Assembly (NCBI GenBank): GCA_027579435.1
Contig: JANBPK010001498.1
Span: forward strand, 1 to 57,261
Origin: Candolleomyces eurysporus
Taxonomy: Eukaryota; Basidiomycota; Agaricomycetes; Agaricales; Psathyrellaceae
Direction: 5' to 3'
DNA length: 57,261 nucleotides
The stretch's first letter is position 1. Each line of letters begins with the position of its first letter. The notes under the pieces were generated by a model. It did no database searches and was not told the origin of the DNA. It saw only the letters and a list, made by a program, of their open reading frames with translations. This document shows, one piece after another, positions 12,072 through 22,111 of this stretch. The translations under genes were made by a program, and so were the position numbers.

Positions 12072-12594
12072 TCGGACGCGACTTAATCTGAAGATTATGG
12101 AGGCGGTATGTTGAGTCACACCTGGACAACTTTAGGTTCCTTGAACACTCCCCACCCATTTCGGCGTGAATGGAACTCAGAAGGAAACGCAGATCGGTAT
12201 CTCTTTGCCACGGCGAGTCAAATACCTCCTCGCAGTGACCTTCACCAGCGGGAATGCCGTCTTCTAAACCGCCTCAACAAATCTCAAATCAGTTCGCCCC
12301 GTTGGATTGCTCTCTTTGCCGGCGAAGCCCTACCTTCCGCCGTCTGCCTCACGCAACATGCTTGACCAGCCATGCCAGAGGGGTCCTGAGCGGCCCCGAA
12401 ACCTAGTCGCTAGCCGGCATTCTGAGGTGTTTGGTTTGCCAGAAAGCCTCGCAGGGTGGGGAGTCTAGATTATCCTAGACCACGTTTGCCTTCCGTGTGA
12501 CATTCACTGTCCATCTTATCTACCGGCCACCATGTAGGACCACTAAAATGCTTATTAGAATGTTGGCTCACGCGCACGCAGTAAGCTTGCGTTG
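12072..12594. other. Spacer between NACHT1 and the NOP58-tail duplicate
   Basis: No gene seen. The junction where NOP58-like sequence resumes lies near 12595, so this stretch contains the breakpoint of the tandem duplication that made NACHT2. I see no terminal repeats or target-site duplication at the junction. Confidence 0.45.
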
Positions 12595-13447
12595 AGCGCT
12601 GTTCAGGGCGCTGAAGACGAAGCATGACACACCCAAGTATGGGTTAATCTACCATGCATCATTAATTGGCCAGGCTCACACCCAAGTTGAAGGGAAAGGT
12701 TCGTTCGATTCAACNTTTTTCTTCGTNCCCCATAAATATCTGATTCTAACTCTTCTTCTCTTTTTTTTTCTTTTGNTCCTTCCGTAGATGGCTCGTATGG
12801 TCGCTACCAAAGCTGCGCTCTCCATCCGTGTCGACGCTCTAACCGATGCCGACAACAAATCCGAAGAGTCCGCCAACTCGATCGGCGTCGAGAACCGTGC
12901 CAAGCTCGAAAAACGCCTACTTGACCTCAAGAATCAAGCCGACTACGGCGGTGTCAAATCACAAGGTTTCGGTGGGAAGAAGACGCAGAAATTCGAAATG
13001 ACAGGCCAGACCCAGACTTATAATACCAAGGCGGACGTGGTCATGGAGGATTTGGTACCCACTCAACGTGATAGCTCGGAGAGAGAGGCTGAAGCCGTGG
13101 GGAAAGCTGTGAAAGCGGTTCTTGACGTTAAGGAGGAGAAGAAGAAAGCAAAGGAGGCGAAGAAGGCTGCTAAGAAGGCAGAAAACCGGGCGGTTGCAGA
13201 GGACGTGGACATGGCTGGCTCGGACGATGACGACGAGGAAGCGGAGAAGAAGAAGAGGAAGGAGGAGAAGAAGCGTAAGAGGAGGGAGGCAGAGACCGCT
13301 GGTGAAGCTGGGGTATCGGCAGAGAAGGAGGAGACTGAGGAGGAGAGCAAGGCGAGGAGGAAGGCTGAAAAGAAGGCTGCAAAGGCTGCCGCTGCAGCAG
13401 ACGCTTCTTCACCGAAAAAGAAGAAGAAAAAGACGGAGTCGTCATAA
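12595..13447 (+). pseudogene. Truncated duplicate of the NOP58 3' end, with an intact 219-codon ORF
   Basis: The sequence from about 12595 repeats NOP58 from about 8548 onward: the end of exon 6, the last intron and all of exon 7. The exon 6 part has an extra base near 12676 (GCTCACACCC against GCTCCACCC), so its frame is broken. The exon 7 copy, 12788-13447, is open from an ATG to the stop and encodes 219 residues against 229 in NOP58. It differs by scattered substitutions and two in-frame deletions (about 6 residues after KKAEN and 4 in an Ala run). It lacks the NOP58 N-terminus and Nop domain, so it cannot do the snoRNP job. It would be only a Lys/Glu-rich tail, if expressed at all. It lies 366 bp upstream of NACHT2, the same order as NOP58-NACHT1. 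Confidence 0.85.
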
Positions 13448-13813
13448 AACTAAGGGACTGAGTACTCGTATTCTCAATGTCTTTCTGCTTTTTTTGTCTG
13501 GTTTCTTTTACTCTGTATAATGACAAGTACTCCTCATCTTTTTCGGGAAAATGGCCCAGCTCTTCTCTGGATGATGCCAGAGACCATGGTTTGTGGGTAA
13601 CGAGGACCTGGGAGGGGAGCCGGCTGAGGAACGAACTAGTAAAGTGTTGAGCGGATATCAGGGGAGACCCAACTGCCGTACGGCTTCACAAAAAAAGAAG
13701 AAAGCAGGCACTTAAAAGCTCAGCTCTCAGGGCCTGGGCGCCTATCGCGAGCAGAGCCTCAGCCTGGGAGTTTACAGTTTTACTTTCAACCACCACCTGT
13801 GTTTGCGTCCAGG

Positions 13814-16137
13814 ATGACCCCCAAGGCCAAGCCCACATCCTCGAAACCATCTTTGCGCTGGCCTTGGTCGAAGAAGCGTGAAGGTGGCCGAACTGTTGGT
13901 CAGCAACCTAATCTTGAAGATCAAGTATCAACAGCCCAGGTCGTGCAAGCGGCGTCGCCAGTTGTCGTTGCTTCGAACACTGCGACTAATTCGAGCGGTG
14001 GAGAGTGGCGACTAGGGAACACAACCTCCGGAGGCACCACTTCATCTCTGAGCAGCTTGAAGATAACACAGGCCAGGGAGTCGAGCGCCGAAGCATCGTC
14101 AAGTTTCTTCCCCCACGCAAGCGGTTTTGTCGTCAACGGCGACCTGCAAATCAACGCACATCAGCATGGATCCGACTCAAACGACCACAGTGGTGCGTTG
14201 CCATCTCCCACCTCGAGTTCGCTGAGTTGAATTATCCGTCGTTCATGATTTTCCAGGATGGGAGCGAGGATGGGAGCGGTTACTGCAGAATACGGCCCCA
14301 AACGCGCTGCACGACTCCAAATACCGTTTCGANCCACCAAAATGCGACGAGGACACCCGTGTCGAGGTGATTGAAGAGCTGGTGGGGTGGATTCAAGACC
14401 GAGAGTCGCCTCAGCGTTTGCTGTGCATGACGGGCGCTGCTGGCTCAGGAAAGTCGGCATTGCAGCAGACGATCGCAGAGAAGTGTTCCGGGCTAGACAT
14501 CCTGTCCTCGACATTCTTCTTCTCGTCGACCGACCCTACTCGAAGCACGGTATCTGCTGTAATCCCAACGATCGCGTACCAGCTGGGGTCGAATAACCCT
14601 GCGCTCCGAGAGGGTATTTCCGCAGCTGTATTCAAGGATCCGCTGGTCTTCGAGAAATCGTTGAAGACTCAGATGAACAAGCTCATCGTCAATCCCATAG
14701 AGGCCCTTTCCCGAGAAATTTCGAAATCCGAGCTCGCAACCCTCCCTTACGCCATTCTCATCGATGGATTGGACGAGTGCACCGACGAACAGCGCCAGGC
14801 AGAGCTTTTGGCGACTATTGACGATTGTCTCCTCCAAAATGACGCTCTCCCTTTCCGCATTTTCATTGTCAGCAGACCGGAATGGGCAATTCGTAGCGCT
14901 CTGGAAGACACCGGATATCTCCATCATAAAGCATATCACATCCAGCTCAGCGACCAATACGACGCCAGTGGCGACATCCGTCGCGTATTATGGAGGAGGC
15001 TCCGCGATATAGGCCGAAGAAGTGGCGATCCCCGAACGCAGTCCCCCTCATGGCCGTCGGAGGAAGACATCGAAACTCTGGTGATTAATGCATCGGGACA
15101 ATTCATCTACGCAATGACGGTGATCAGGTTCGTATCGGAACGACGAAGCTCTCCTGTGGACAGATTGCGAGCCATTCTTGCCTGGACACCCGAGGACCGA
15201 GCACAACCTTTCGCCGCGCTTGACCACTTGTACACCAATATCGTATCTGCTGCCAAAGAAGCATATGAGGCAGCACACCCAGAGCGGGATTTTCTCTTGT
15301 TGCTTAGGTTATACCAGACCGTTGGGTCGGATGGTCGTTGGGCCGCTCGTCATATTTTTCCTCTTGCCAATTTGGATGACATTCTGGATTTGGAAAACAA
15401 TGCACATCGATGGCTCATATCTGACCTCCGGTCCCTTGTCACCACGGTGATCTACACACTGCGGGATCGTCCCTACGAATATCTCTACTTTTACCACAAA
15501 TCTTTCACCGATTTTCTCGATAGTGCGGGTCGTTCGAAGAGCCTCTTTGTTCCCGAATCTCGTGTTGTTGAGTGTGTTGCTGTGTCCTGTATCAGGGCTC
15601 TGGACTGGGATGACGGCAGCGGTATGTCCAGATTTACACTATTTAAAACATATCGTCCTGACTCTCAGTGTAATCACGGTGTGCTTCAGCACTGGCTTCA
15701 ATTAGTCGTCTCATATGCCACCTCCTTTTGAAGCCATCGGGAGCCCTTGAGTCCGGTCCATTTCAACTCCAAGGCACCTTGCAACGTCTCTCTCAGACAA
15801 CGAAGGGATGGGAAAGATTGGGCGAATGTCTCTCTCAGTACTTTCAGTACTGTCGAGGGTTTCAGGACCCCCCCAGCTTCGTTGCTAATTTCAAACCAGC
15901 ATTAAATCGTTGGCTGGAGCTCTTGTCGCATGCTCTTCGAGAGAACGAGGTAAGTTGCCAATGACTTCTCATCTTAACGGTCTTCATGAACTGACAACTT
16001 GATCACAACTGTTCCAGAGTCATGATCAAGAACTTCATAGAGTAATTCAAACTTTACATGACAAGTGGCAGGCGTTCTCCAACAAAACCTGGGCGGACAC
16101 GTCAAACAACTGTAAAGGTCAAACAGGCGGAGAGTAG
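13814..16137 (+). CDS. NACHT2: NACHT-domain NTPase, NLR-like
   Basis: A paralogue of NACHT1 from tandem duplication. Exons are 13814-14192, 14257-15621, 15690-15949 and 16018-16137. All borders follow GT-AG and coincide with NACHT1. The N-terminus has LRWPWSKKREGG; the pre-NACHT segment reads FVVNGDLQINAHQHG. Walker A GAAGSGKSAL and Walker B AILIDGLDEC are intact, with SRPEWAIRSAL and FYHKSFTDFL following. An N at 14333 falls in one codon (Asp or Glu) and does not shift the frame. The third exon is quite different from the other copies (LKPSGALESGPFQLQGTLQR), and the stretch before HRWLISDLRSL is also divergent and longer. The C-terminal exon keeps VIQTLHDKWQ. Likely functional as judged from sequence. 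Downstream lie module A1 and family B gene B2. Confidence 0.88.
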
Positions 16138-16658
16138 AGTCACCACACATAGACAACTCGCGGTTCGTTGAAAACTTCTGGCACGATTGTAATTTCAATC
16201 GAAATACACTAGCTTCTTAGCGGTGTCGACACGAGTGGAACCCCAAAAGATATCGGTAAGATGACTAGTAGATACGGGTGGCCCCGATCAGTGCCCTACT
16301 AACGAGTGATTTTCAATTACCGGTTCAGAATGAAGCCTGGTACTTCTGAGCGGTCAACAGTCTCACGTTTTCAAGGTATGTCTATCCTTTCCATGAAACC
16401 AAGGACCTCCAAGGAGGCTTAGAAAGGACACCACCAGCGGCATCCAGCACGTCGGCATTTGCCGACCTCGCTCAAAATAGGAATAATGCGCACGGACCAT
16501 GCCGATGAGTCCTATAAGCCGACGCGTCAGCCCGACACTCCCACGCACATCTTGCTTCCCTCCTCCTGCCTCCAAGCTTATTCATCCCATCGGAGTATAA
16601 CCTTACTAATATCAACCCTTTCTCGTTTATTCTACCTTACCATCCTGTCTGAATACAA
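16138..16658. other. Conserved intergenic region downstream of NACHT2
   Basis: Carries short blocks also found after NACHT3, NACHT4, NACHT5 and near A4: a CAGACCATGCCGAC-type run followed by GCGTCAGCCCGACACTCCCA (here about 16493-16545; also about 24771, 28203, 31138 and, inverted, about 54910). It probably contains the promoter and leader of module A1. Confidence 0.5.
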
Positions 16659-17118
16659 ATGGCTGATATGCCTGATTACTCGTCTATCATCGTTGAGCTC
16701 AGCAACGCGGATGCATCAAGATCTTCCAAACCTGCAACTTGAAGCACAGCACCTCAAGCTCCTATTCAAGGAGAGAAGATACTCTAATAAATCGGAAGCA
16801 AGCTTCAACGTCATGGTCCCACAACACAACCGCATGTTGATCATGCTTCAAGACCTCGAGCTTTCATCACCATCGACTTCAAAGAACGACAAGGTGTTCT
16901 GCCAAAATATTCTGAAGATTACCGACATCTCAAGACGTCTGAAAATATGCGGTCAGCCTCCAACCGGCTTCAAAGTTCCAGGCACGCAAACGATCCATCC
17001 CTTAAACTTCAAGATTGTGAGTGACCCATGAGCTATTTACAATGTTTCGAACAAACAGAATTCCGCAAGACGTGTCCCAAGACGAAGACACGAAACGATT
17101 CTGCGTGCGTTCAAATGA
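16659..17118 (+). pseudogene. Module A1: small repeated ORF of unknown function
   Basis: One of four copies of the same element (A1-A4). It starts with an ATG giving MADMPDYSSIIVEL. A second, longer frame (open 16459-17031) encodes the best protein-like part, including LKLLFKERRYSNKSEASFNV and MLIMLQDLELS. It ends at a GTGAGTGA donor at about 17018 that is conserved in all copies, followed by an acceptor before 17059. The second exon reads NSARRVPRRRHETILRAFK and stops at 17116-17118. The first ATG and the longer frame do not join without a frame change, and the other copies break at different places. I treat it as a decaying gene, although A1 is the best preserved. No family recognised. Confidence 0.4.
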
Positions 17119-17577
17119 CACAACTTCTACGTGAAGTATTGTCCCTCGACAAGAAGGGCGGAAGAGCAGTCCGAGTCGATAGGCTCGTTCAAGAAACGAC
17201 GGTAGCAGTGTATGATCTGCATACCCCAAAGAATAACAACGTGTGAGTAAGATATTCCTTCAAGAAATGTCGTAGCTCGACATACAGGATTGCAAGTATG
17301 ACCCGCCAGCAATCATCGAGAGACTCTTTGCATCGCGGTGTGTGGTCATGTTAATGCACAATATGCAAGAAGTCCAAGAAATATCGGTCGGAAATGAGCC
17401 GGACCTCCATGTCGAACTGTGAAAACAGCATCGCCAGGAGGAACATACACAGTCAGCAAGATCGGAATCTTATGGTACACGGTGTCGGGGAGTCAAAGCC
17501 TCTATATCGGAAGACGAAGTGTGAGACGTGGAGCATTTCTTGCATCTACTTTGCCCCGATTGTTTGGTTCCACTGGT
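17119..17577. repeat. Sequence between module A1 and B2, shared with the other blocks
   Basis: This stretch is repeated at about 31740-32180 and, inverted, at about 54300-53861. Pieces such as GATCGGAATCTTATGGTACAC and GCCTCTATATCGGAAGACGA are shared with small indels. ORFs in different copies use different frames, so I do not call a gene. It lies between two convergent units and probably contains both 3' ends. Confidence 0.45.
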
Positions 17578-18233
17578 CTAAAAGTTTCTGCAGAGAATCG
17601 ACGCGCCAAGGCAACGAAGTTTGCGCCAAATGGCAGAGAACTACAGGAAAACTCTTGTCAGCAGTGGTCACGACGGCAGTAATCGACTTACCTTCATGTT
17701 CAAACGGTTCAGCAAACTGGGAGATCTACAGCGGGTGGGACGACGTCGACGACGAGCGTGCCCAGACTCTCCAAAGGCATGAGGCTCGTGCGCGAAACCG
17801 ACAGGACACGGTTCGTAAACCGTCCCAGTCTCGCTCTGGTTGCCGTCGCTTTCATCACCGGATTTGCCACCTTCGGTCTGTGGCAATTATCCTTGATCAG
17901 TAGTTGAACGTACTCACAAAACAGACAGGCTTACGGCGTAATGCGCTTGATACGCGAGCTGGCCCTGGAAGCGGGTATCGACTGTATGCTGGAAGGCAAT
18001 CAGCACTCAAGCTATCGCCTTCCGAAGCAATTGGCACCTACCATGAGAGGATCATCGTCGGCCGGTTGCAAGAGAGTGGGTGCGGTCACGATCCCACTAA
18101 GCTGCGGAAGATGCAAACTGACTTCGATGTTCGTGGGCGCAGGATTAAAATCCTGCATGAGGAGCAAAGGGTCGCCGTTGGCCGCAGTGAGAATGAGCGA
18201 GAAGGACGGGAACGGGAGACGCGAGAGAGGCAT
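17578..18233 (-). CDS. Family B gene 2 (B2): small four-exon protein of unknown function
   Basis: Four exons join in phase 0 to give 164 residues (64 + 18 + 62 + 20). The N-terminal exon begins MPLSRLPFPSFSLILTAANG and includes MQDFNPAPTNIEVSLHLPQL. Exon 2 is HTVDTRFQGQLAYQAHYA. Exon 3 has an acidic start, the motif SETGTVYEPCPV, then an Arg-rich stretch and SPSLLNRLNMK. Exon 4 is FSAIWRKLRCLGASILCRNF. It is very close to B3 and B4 and more distant from B1. Introns are 45-60 bp with proper GT-AG ends. The gene is convergent with module A1 and NACHT2 and divergent from module C1. No domain is recognised. The acidic-then-basic layout and the lack of a signal peptide suggest an intracellular protein; this is inference. 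Confidence 0.75.
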
Positions 18234-18780
18234 CTTGGGGAGCTGTATGAACTGAATGGTGACGGAATTATCGAGGAAAATATAAAAGCTTGTTGTAGTA
18301 TAGAATAGCGCAGCGTAGTTGGTAGACGGAAGAAAAAGAAGGGCGAAGGAGCGGTGAGCCGAGAGGAGAGAGCCTGAAATCGGGCCCTTCCTTGTGTCGC
18401 GGCCGGAGCCAGCGACAGAAGGTGTGAAGTGGTGGTGGAGCGAAGAAAACTGAAAAGAGGCCAGCGGAGCGAAGAACGGTGGTTTATATAGCCAGTAAAT
18501 CAGGGTCCAGGATCACGGGCCTTGAGGACGCGACCGAAATCTGTCTGGCAAGGAATATTCTTGAATGAATTGGGCGCCAGGGGAATATCAGATCCCCGGT
18601 CTCCTTCGTGAGGTCGAGCCCCCGCTGGCGAAAGATTTCACGCGTTTGGGTCCAAATTAGAGTCAAAAGGGGTGTTTCTGGCCTCGATTGACATCCCTGT
18701 CGCTCGATTTGTCAAATGAAAGCGGAGTTGGTGCAAATCGAGTGTATCTGCGAGTGGGAACGTGCCGTAAGGAGAAAGCC
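18234..18780 (-). promoter_or_regulatory. B2 promoter with conserved TATA box
   Basis: Read on the - strand, a TATATAAA box at 18490-18483 lies about 250 bp upstream of the B2 ATG and is followed by CCACCGTTCTTCGCTCCGCTGG. The same arrangement precedes B3 (TATTTAA, about 33097-33090) and B4 (ATATAAA, 52962-52968) at nearly the same distance. Further upstream all three share a CGTTCCCACTCGCA run and a TTTGACAAATCGAGCGACAGG run. The conserved stretch is about 550 bp and probably also serves the divergent module C. Confidence 0.6.
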
Positions 18781-20760
18781 AGTTGTTTACTTCCGGCGGC
18801 AGTGCCTGAGCAGGGATGTTGGCCGCCTGAGATGCACTTGCCTGGCAACTGGCGAAGAGGCAGCGAAGAGTCCAGAGAGGAGAAATACAGCACACGGGCC
18901 GAGTCTTCCTATTTTCCTATAGTCAAACGCCCTTTGCTGACTGCTGTCATTCCAGGCGAGTTTTGTTCTGAAGGAAGGACGTCAGAGCAGGTTGCATTCA
19001 ATGCTTGGAATACTTTGACAAAATTCTTCGGTGTTGGTGGTTAGACATGGACCATCATTTAGCAGAGGAGAATTGGTACCTGGTGCGTGACCTTTCATTC
19101 AGCACCGTGCTGTCCTGACGCGCGACACTAGACGCGCCACCAGGCTCCTTCTTCAACTGTTGCCCCTCAGTGGACCGCACTATCCCACACCCTTACCCCC
19201 GCGACACAACCTCGCTCAAATATAGAGGCTATCCACCTTCCTATTCGTCTACGGTCTCCGCTTCATGATTCGCTCCGATCCCACTCTACACATTCGCCTC
19301 CACGCCAGTTTTCGAGTCTCGTCAATGGCTGGGCGCCATCGTCTGGTAGCAGCGCACCAGTAACCAGTATTCCAGAGAAAAGACTTCCTCAAGACTCTAC
19401 CCAATCACACTGCTGAAAATCACGTCAGATGTCGCAAAACCATTTCAAACCGTCGACGACCAGGATCCATCCCGTCCCCGACCTCTTTCCTGCCTGTAAC
19501 CCCAACTCGGCCTCGCGTAGGGCGAGCTTCAGCTTGGTGTCCTGTTGCCAGAGGGATCGTTCAGCGTCATGGCAAAACCAAAGGGGATCATAATGCTGTT
19601 CTTACCAGACTGCCCCACTATACCGGCGGGGTGTGGACACAGCTACTGGAAAACGACTAGGTCTTGTCCCATAGGCCGCCTATGCAGAAAAAAAAAAGCA
19701 GCCGAAGCTTTGCTTTCTCCTCGCGACTCCCTTGTATGGTCACCACACATGGCGCCTTGCCTCAAGGCTCCTTCTAGCAACCAGAATATTCTCGCCAGGC
19801 GTGTGAGCTCCACTGGGCGCAGCGTGCGGACACAAAAGCCATTCTCGCTTGGGTGGACGGCGAGCAGCATACGGATGGTGGCAGAATGCTCGCTCGAAGT
19901 TGCAGACAGGTTAGGCCAAGGCATTCGAGGTCGAGAAGGCAGCCTGGGCAATGCCCATGGCCGCATTCGCCGAATGGCCATCAGCCCGAGAGGCCGCGCC
20001 ACGCACTGGGTGGAGGGGTTCGCAAGCCGTCTGAGACATTACTAGCCAGCTTTCGGATCCTCTCTGAGGCGGGCTGTATTGGTTCAGGCAAAGCTTGAGG
20101 GGTGTACGATTGCGACCGTCAGTCAGAGTCAAGCCGCTTCAAGGTGTTGCAAAGGCGTCGCCAGCTCGCGTGGCTTGAATTGAACAAGACTTGAAAACAA
20201 GACGGGGAACCGCTTGAACTCCTGCAGATGGCGATGGGTCTCTTCGTGACCAGGGAGAGGGGATTGTCAATGATGAATCTTGGTCATTGCCATTTCAGCG
20301 AGAGAAAATCTGCAAATCTTGAAGCTGCTACGACGTCCCAAACCCCTATCGCTCCAGCAACGTTCTTCCACTGCGAGACTTGCGAGACAAAGAACGACGG
20401 CACTCCTCGTGGCATTCCAGAATCAACTTCCCAGTGTCGAGCTCGTGTCGAAGAGCTGAATCCTCTTGCCACGCTCTTGGTATTGGCTGCCGAATCCTTT
20501 GGTCATTTGGTCAGTCGAGAGAGGTTGCTCCATGCCCTTGCTGACAGTGCGTTCTTGGACGACGAAGGTGGTCATGGGGCTGGTCGAGAGGGTTGAGAAT
20601 GTCGAACGAATGTTTGGCAAGAGCTCGTGGTGGTCGATATCCAGCAACGGGACATCGTCCATCGTTGTGCGTCGCGGTGGGCTCGATTCAGCATAATATT
20701 AATTCAGCGATCAAGCGGCCCCAGGCGGCGCCTTTCGAACCGGTTCGCCTCCCACTGCTT
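18781..20760. repeat. Module C1: duplicated, mostly decayed sequence divergent from B2
   Basis: Matches 33360-35330 (copy 2) and, inverted, 52670-50640 (copy 3). Pieces of possible coding sequence are shared: EGRTSEQVAF here and RRTSEHVALD in copy 3; MVAECSLEVADRLG here and MVAECSLDVADRL in copy 3; RSCPIGRLC here. The frames do not line up across copies and + and - strand candidates both occur. The most conserved borders are CGAACCGGTTCG-type runs at about 20738 and 35318, and in copy 3 near 50650. I regard it as a decayed transcription unit and cannot name its original product. Confidence 0.45.
20423..20662 (-). CDS. Small ORF in module C1, unknown
   Basis: A 79-codon frame starting MDDVPLLDIDHHELLPNIRS and containing FVVQERTVSKGME. 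The DNA is present in copy 3 (about 50730-50950, + strand) and in part in copy 2 (about 35260-35150, - strand). There the frame is interrupted: in copy 3 the FRSTFSPLSTSS part and the FFVQERTVSSGME part fall in different frames. It may be an intact survivor or just one exon. A following stretch on the - strand encodes GVWDVVAASRFADFLSLKWQ, matched by AIWDIVVASRLVDFLSLKRQ in copy 3, which supports former coding use. Confidence 0.3.
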   Translation of the reverse strand: MDDVPLLDIDHHELLPNIRSTFSTLSTSPMTTFVVQERTVSKGMEQPLSTDQMTKGFGSQYQERGKRIQLFDTSSTLGS

Positions 20761-20969
20761 GGTTGCTTGCTCATAAAATCTCTCTTTGCTTTGCGACGGG
20801 GAATCTCCTCTCATTACTTTGGACCTCACGACTTGCTTGACCAGCTACTATTTCAGAGCCCCGGCTCGCCTCAACACCTGAAGCCGTCTTCGAAAGCAAA
20901 CGTTCTAGGGGTGAGCGTTTTCACCCATTTGGAAGGCCTCACCAGCAGCTCCCGCTGTCCGCGGGTGCC

Positions 20970-21600
20970 TTCAGACTCTCGTCATGCATACGAATTTTGG
21001 ACCAGGTCAGCGCTCGGCGAATCTATGTACAATATCACGATTATTTCGAAATATATGTTTTATAGAATAACTCGCGGATTTGGCTGCCAAGGCGTGTCTG
21101 TGACTATTGAGTACTTCTGTGTCACTTTGTGGGTATCATGCATGGGTATCAGCAGCTCTTTAAGTTCCTCCTAGCAGCCGGAACCTGGCCATTGCAGAAC
21201 CACAAGAATGAATTCAGGAGGGATTTCCTCTTGAGATCGCGGTTTGACCGCCTAGGTCTCACTTACGATGATCATTGCTGAATTCCTCCCAGAAGTAGGC
21301 TCGAAACCATCCGTTATCAGGAGTGAAAGGATATTGAATTGCGCACAATAATGAATTACTTTCGCCATTCTGTGTTTTCTACCTACTGCGCCCTCACACT
21401 GCACCGAATAGACACTGGCTCAAGCCTCTCCTGGAAGGTCTTTTAAATTTCTTTATGCCCATAACACGGGCCATTGACGGTGGATTCAGTAGGAAGTCGC
21501 TCTCGGCCTGCTTGCTGCAAGTTCATTACTTTGAACAGCTGATTCGAGTAATCGTCGTAGAGGCCCACTGGCAGAGCATATCTGTGACAATTTTGTGTAG
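20970..21600. other. Copy of the upstream flank of the EZH2-like gene
   Basis: No gene called. About 20970-21200 is similar to the reverse complement of about 50430-50160 (for example AGACTCTCGTCATG / AGACTCCCGTCATG, and CGATTATTTC / CGATTACTTTC). This shows that block copies 1 and 3 stay collinear beyond module C. The remainder to 21600 shows no recognised content. Confidence 0.45.
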
Positions 21601-21910
21601 AGATTTGGTGTTCCATGATATTCTGGATTCTTGAAATCGCCGGTTTCCATTGGTCGCGTCAAACTTTCTCAATGGCCTTGGATCAGAGGTCTAGGAATCA
21701 AGCAGAAATGGCCCTTCAGATCTTGTGTGCACTGCGACGTCGGAACCCATCACCCCATATGTCCAACCCGGGGACCCCATCGCTGATGAGTTCTTCGAAT
21801 GCGGTACTGTGATGAGAATGAAGAGACAGATCTTTCGCAGTGAGGGGCATCGTCGAAGATGAGCCTGGATCTCCCTGAACCTGTTTGATGGAGATTTTGA
21901 GAAGAAGAGA
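21600..21910 (+). pseudogene. Relic of the 5' part of an EZH2-like gene
   Basis: The bases around 21684-21800 match the first exon of the EZH2-like gene at about 49487-49390 (- strand). Shared runs include AAGCAGAAATGGCCCTTCAG, CCCATCACCCCATGTGCCCAACC (relic: CCATCACCCCATATGTCCAACCC) and GATGAGTTCTTCGA. Translated in the matching frame, the relic gives SRNGPSDL...EPITPYVQPGDPIADEFFE against SRNGPSEL...GSITPCAQPDGDEFANEFFD. Weaker similarity extends to both sides, with stops. Nothing downstream of the first exon was found before NACHT3 at 22112. It is broken and cannot encode a methyltransferase. Confidence 0.65.
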
Positions 21911-22111
21911 ACTCCATGAAAGAGCGGTCGAAGGGCTTTTCATAGGAGGAGGATGCGTATTTTTAAGTGACCAACCGCCGGACAGCTCAACTAAAAAGTA
22001 CAGAGGCGCCTAGACGCAAGCATCGAGCGCTGAGCGCTGAACCTCAGCCTGGGAATTCACAGCTTTGCTTTCAACCATCAACCCCACACCACACCTGTAT
22101 CGGCGGCCAGG

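Larger units (their letters stand above)
13814..21910 (+). repeat. Segmental duplication block, copy 1
   Basis: Order: NACHT2, module A1, B2 (convergent), module C1, then a relic of the 5' part of the EZH2-like gene. The same order occurs in copy 2 (28.4-35.3 kb, without the EZH2 relic) and, inverted, in copy 3 (57.3-46.7 kb, with the full EZH2-like gene). Collinearity of copies 1 and 3 can be followed by eye past module C: the bases at about 20970-21200 match, in diverged form, the reverse complement of about 50430-50160. Confidence 0.75.

Noticed and set aside
19545..20045. 166-codon ORF in module C1
   Set aside because: The matching DNA in copies 2 and 3 keeps different frames, so there is no sign of selection on this frame.
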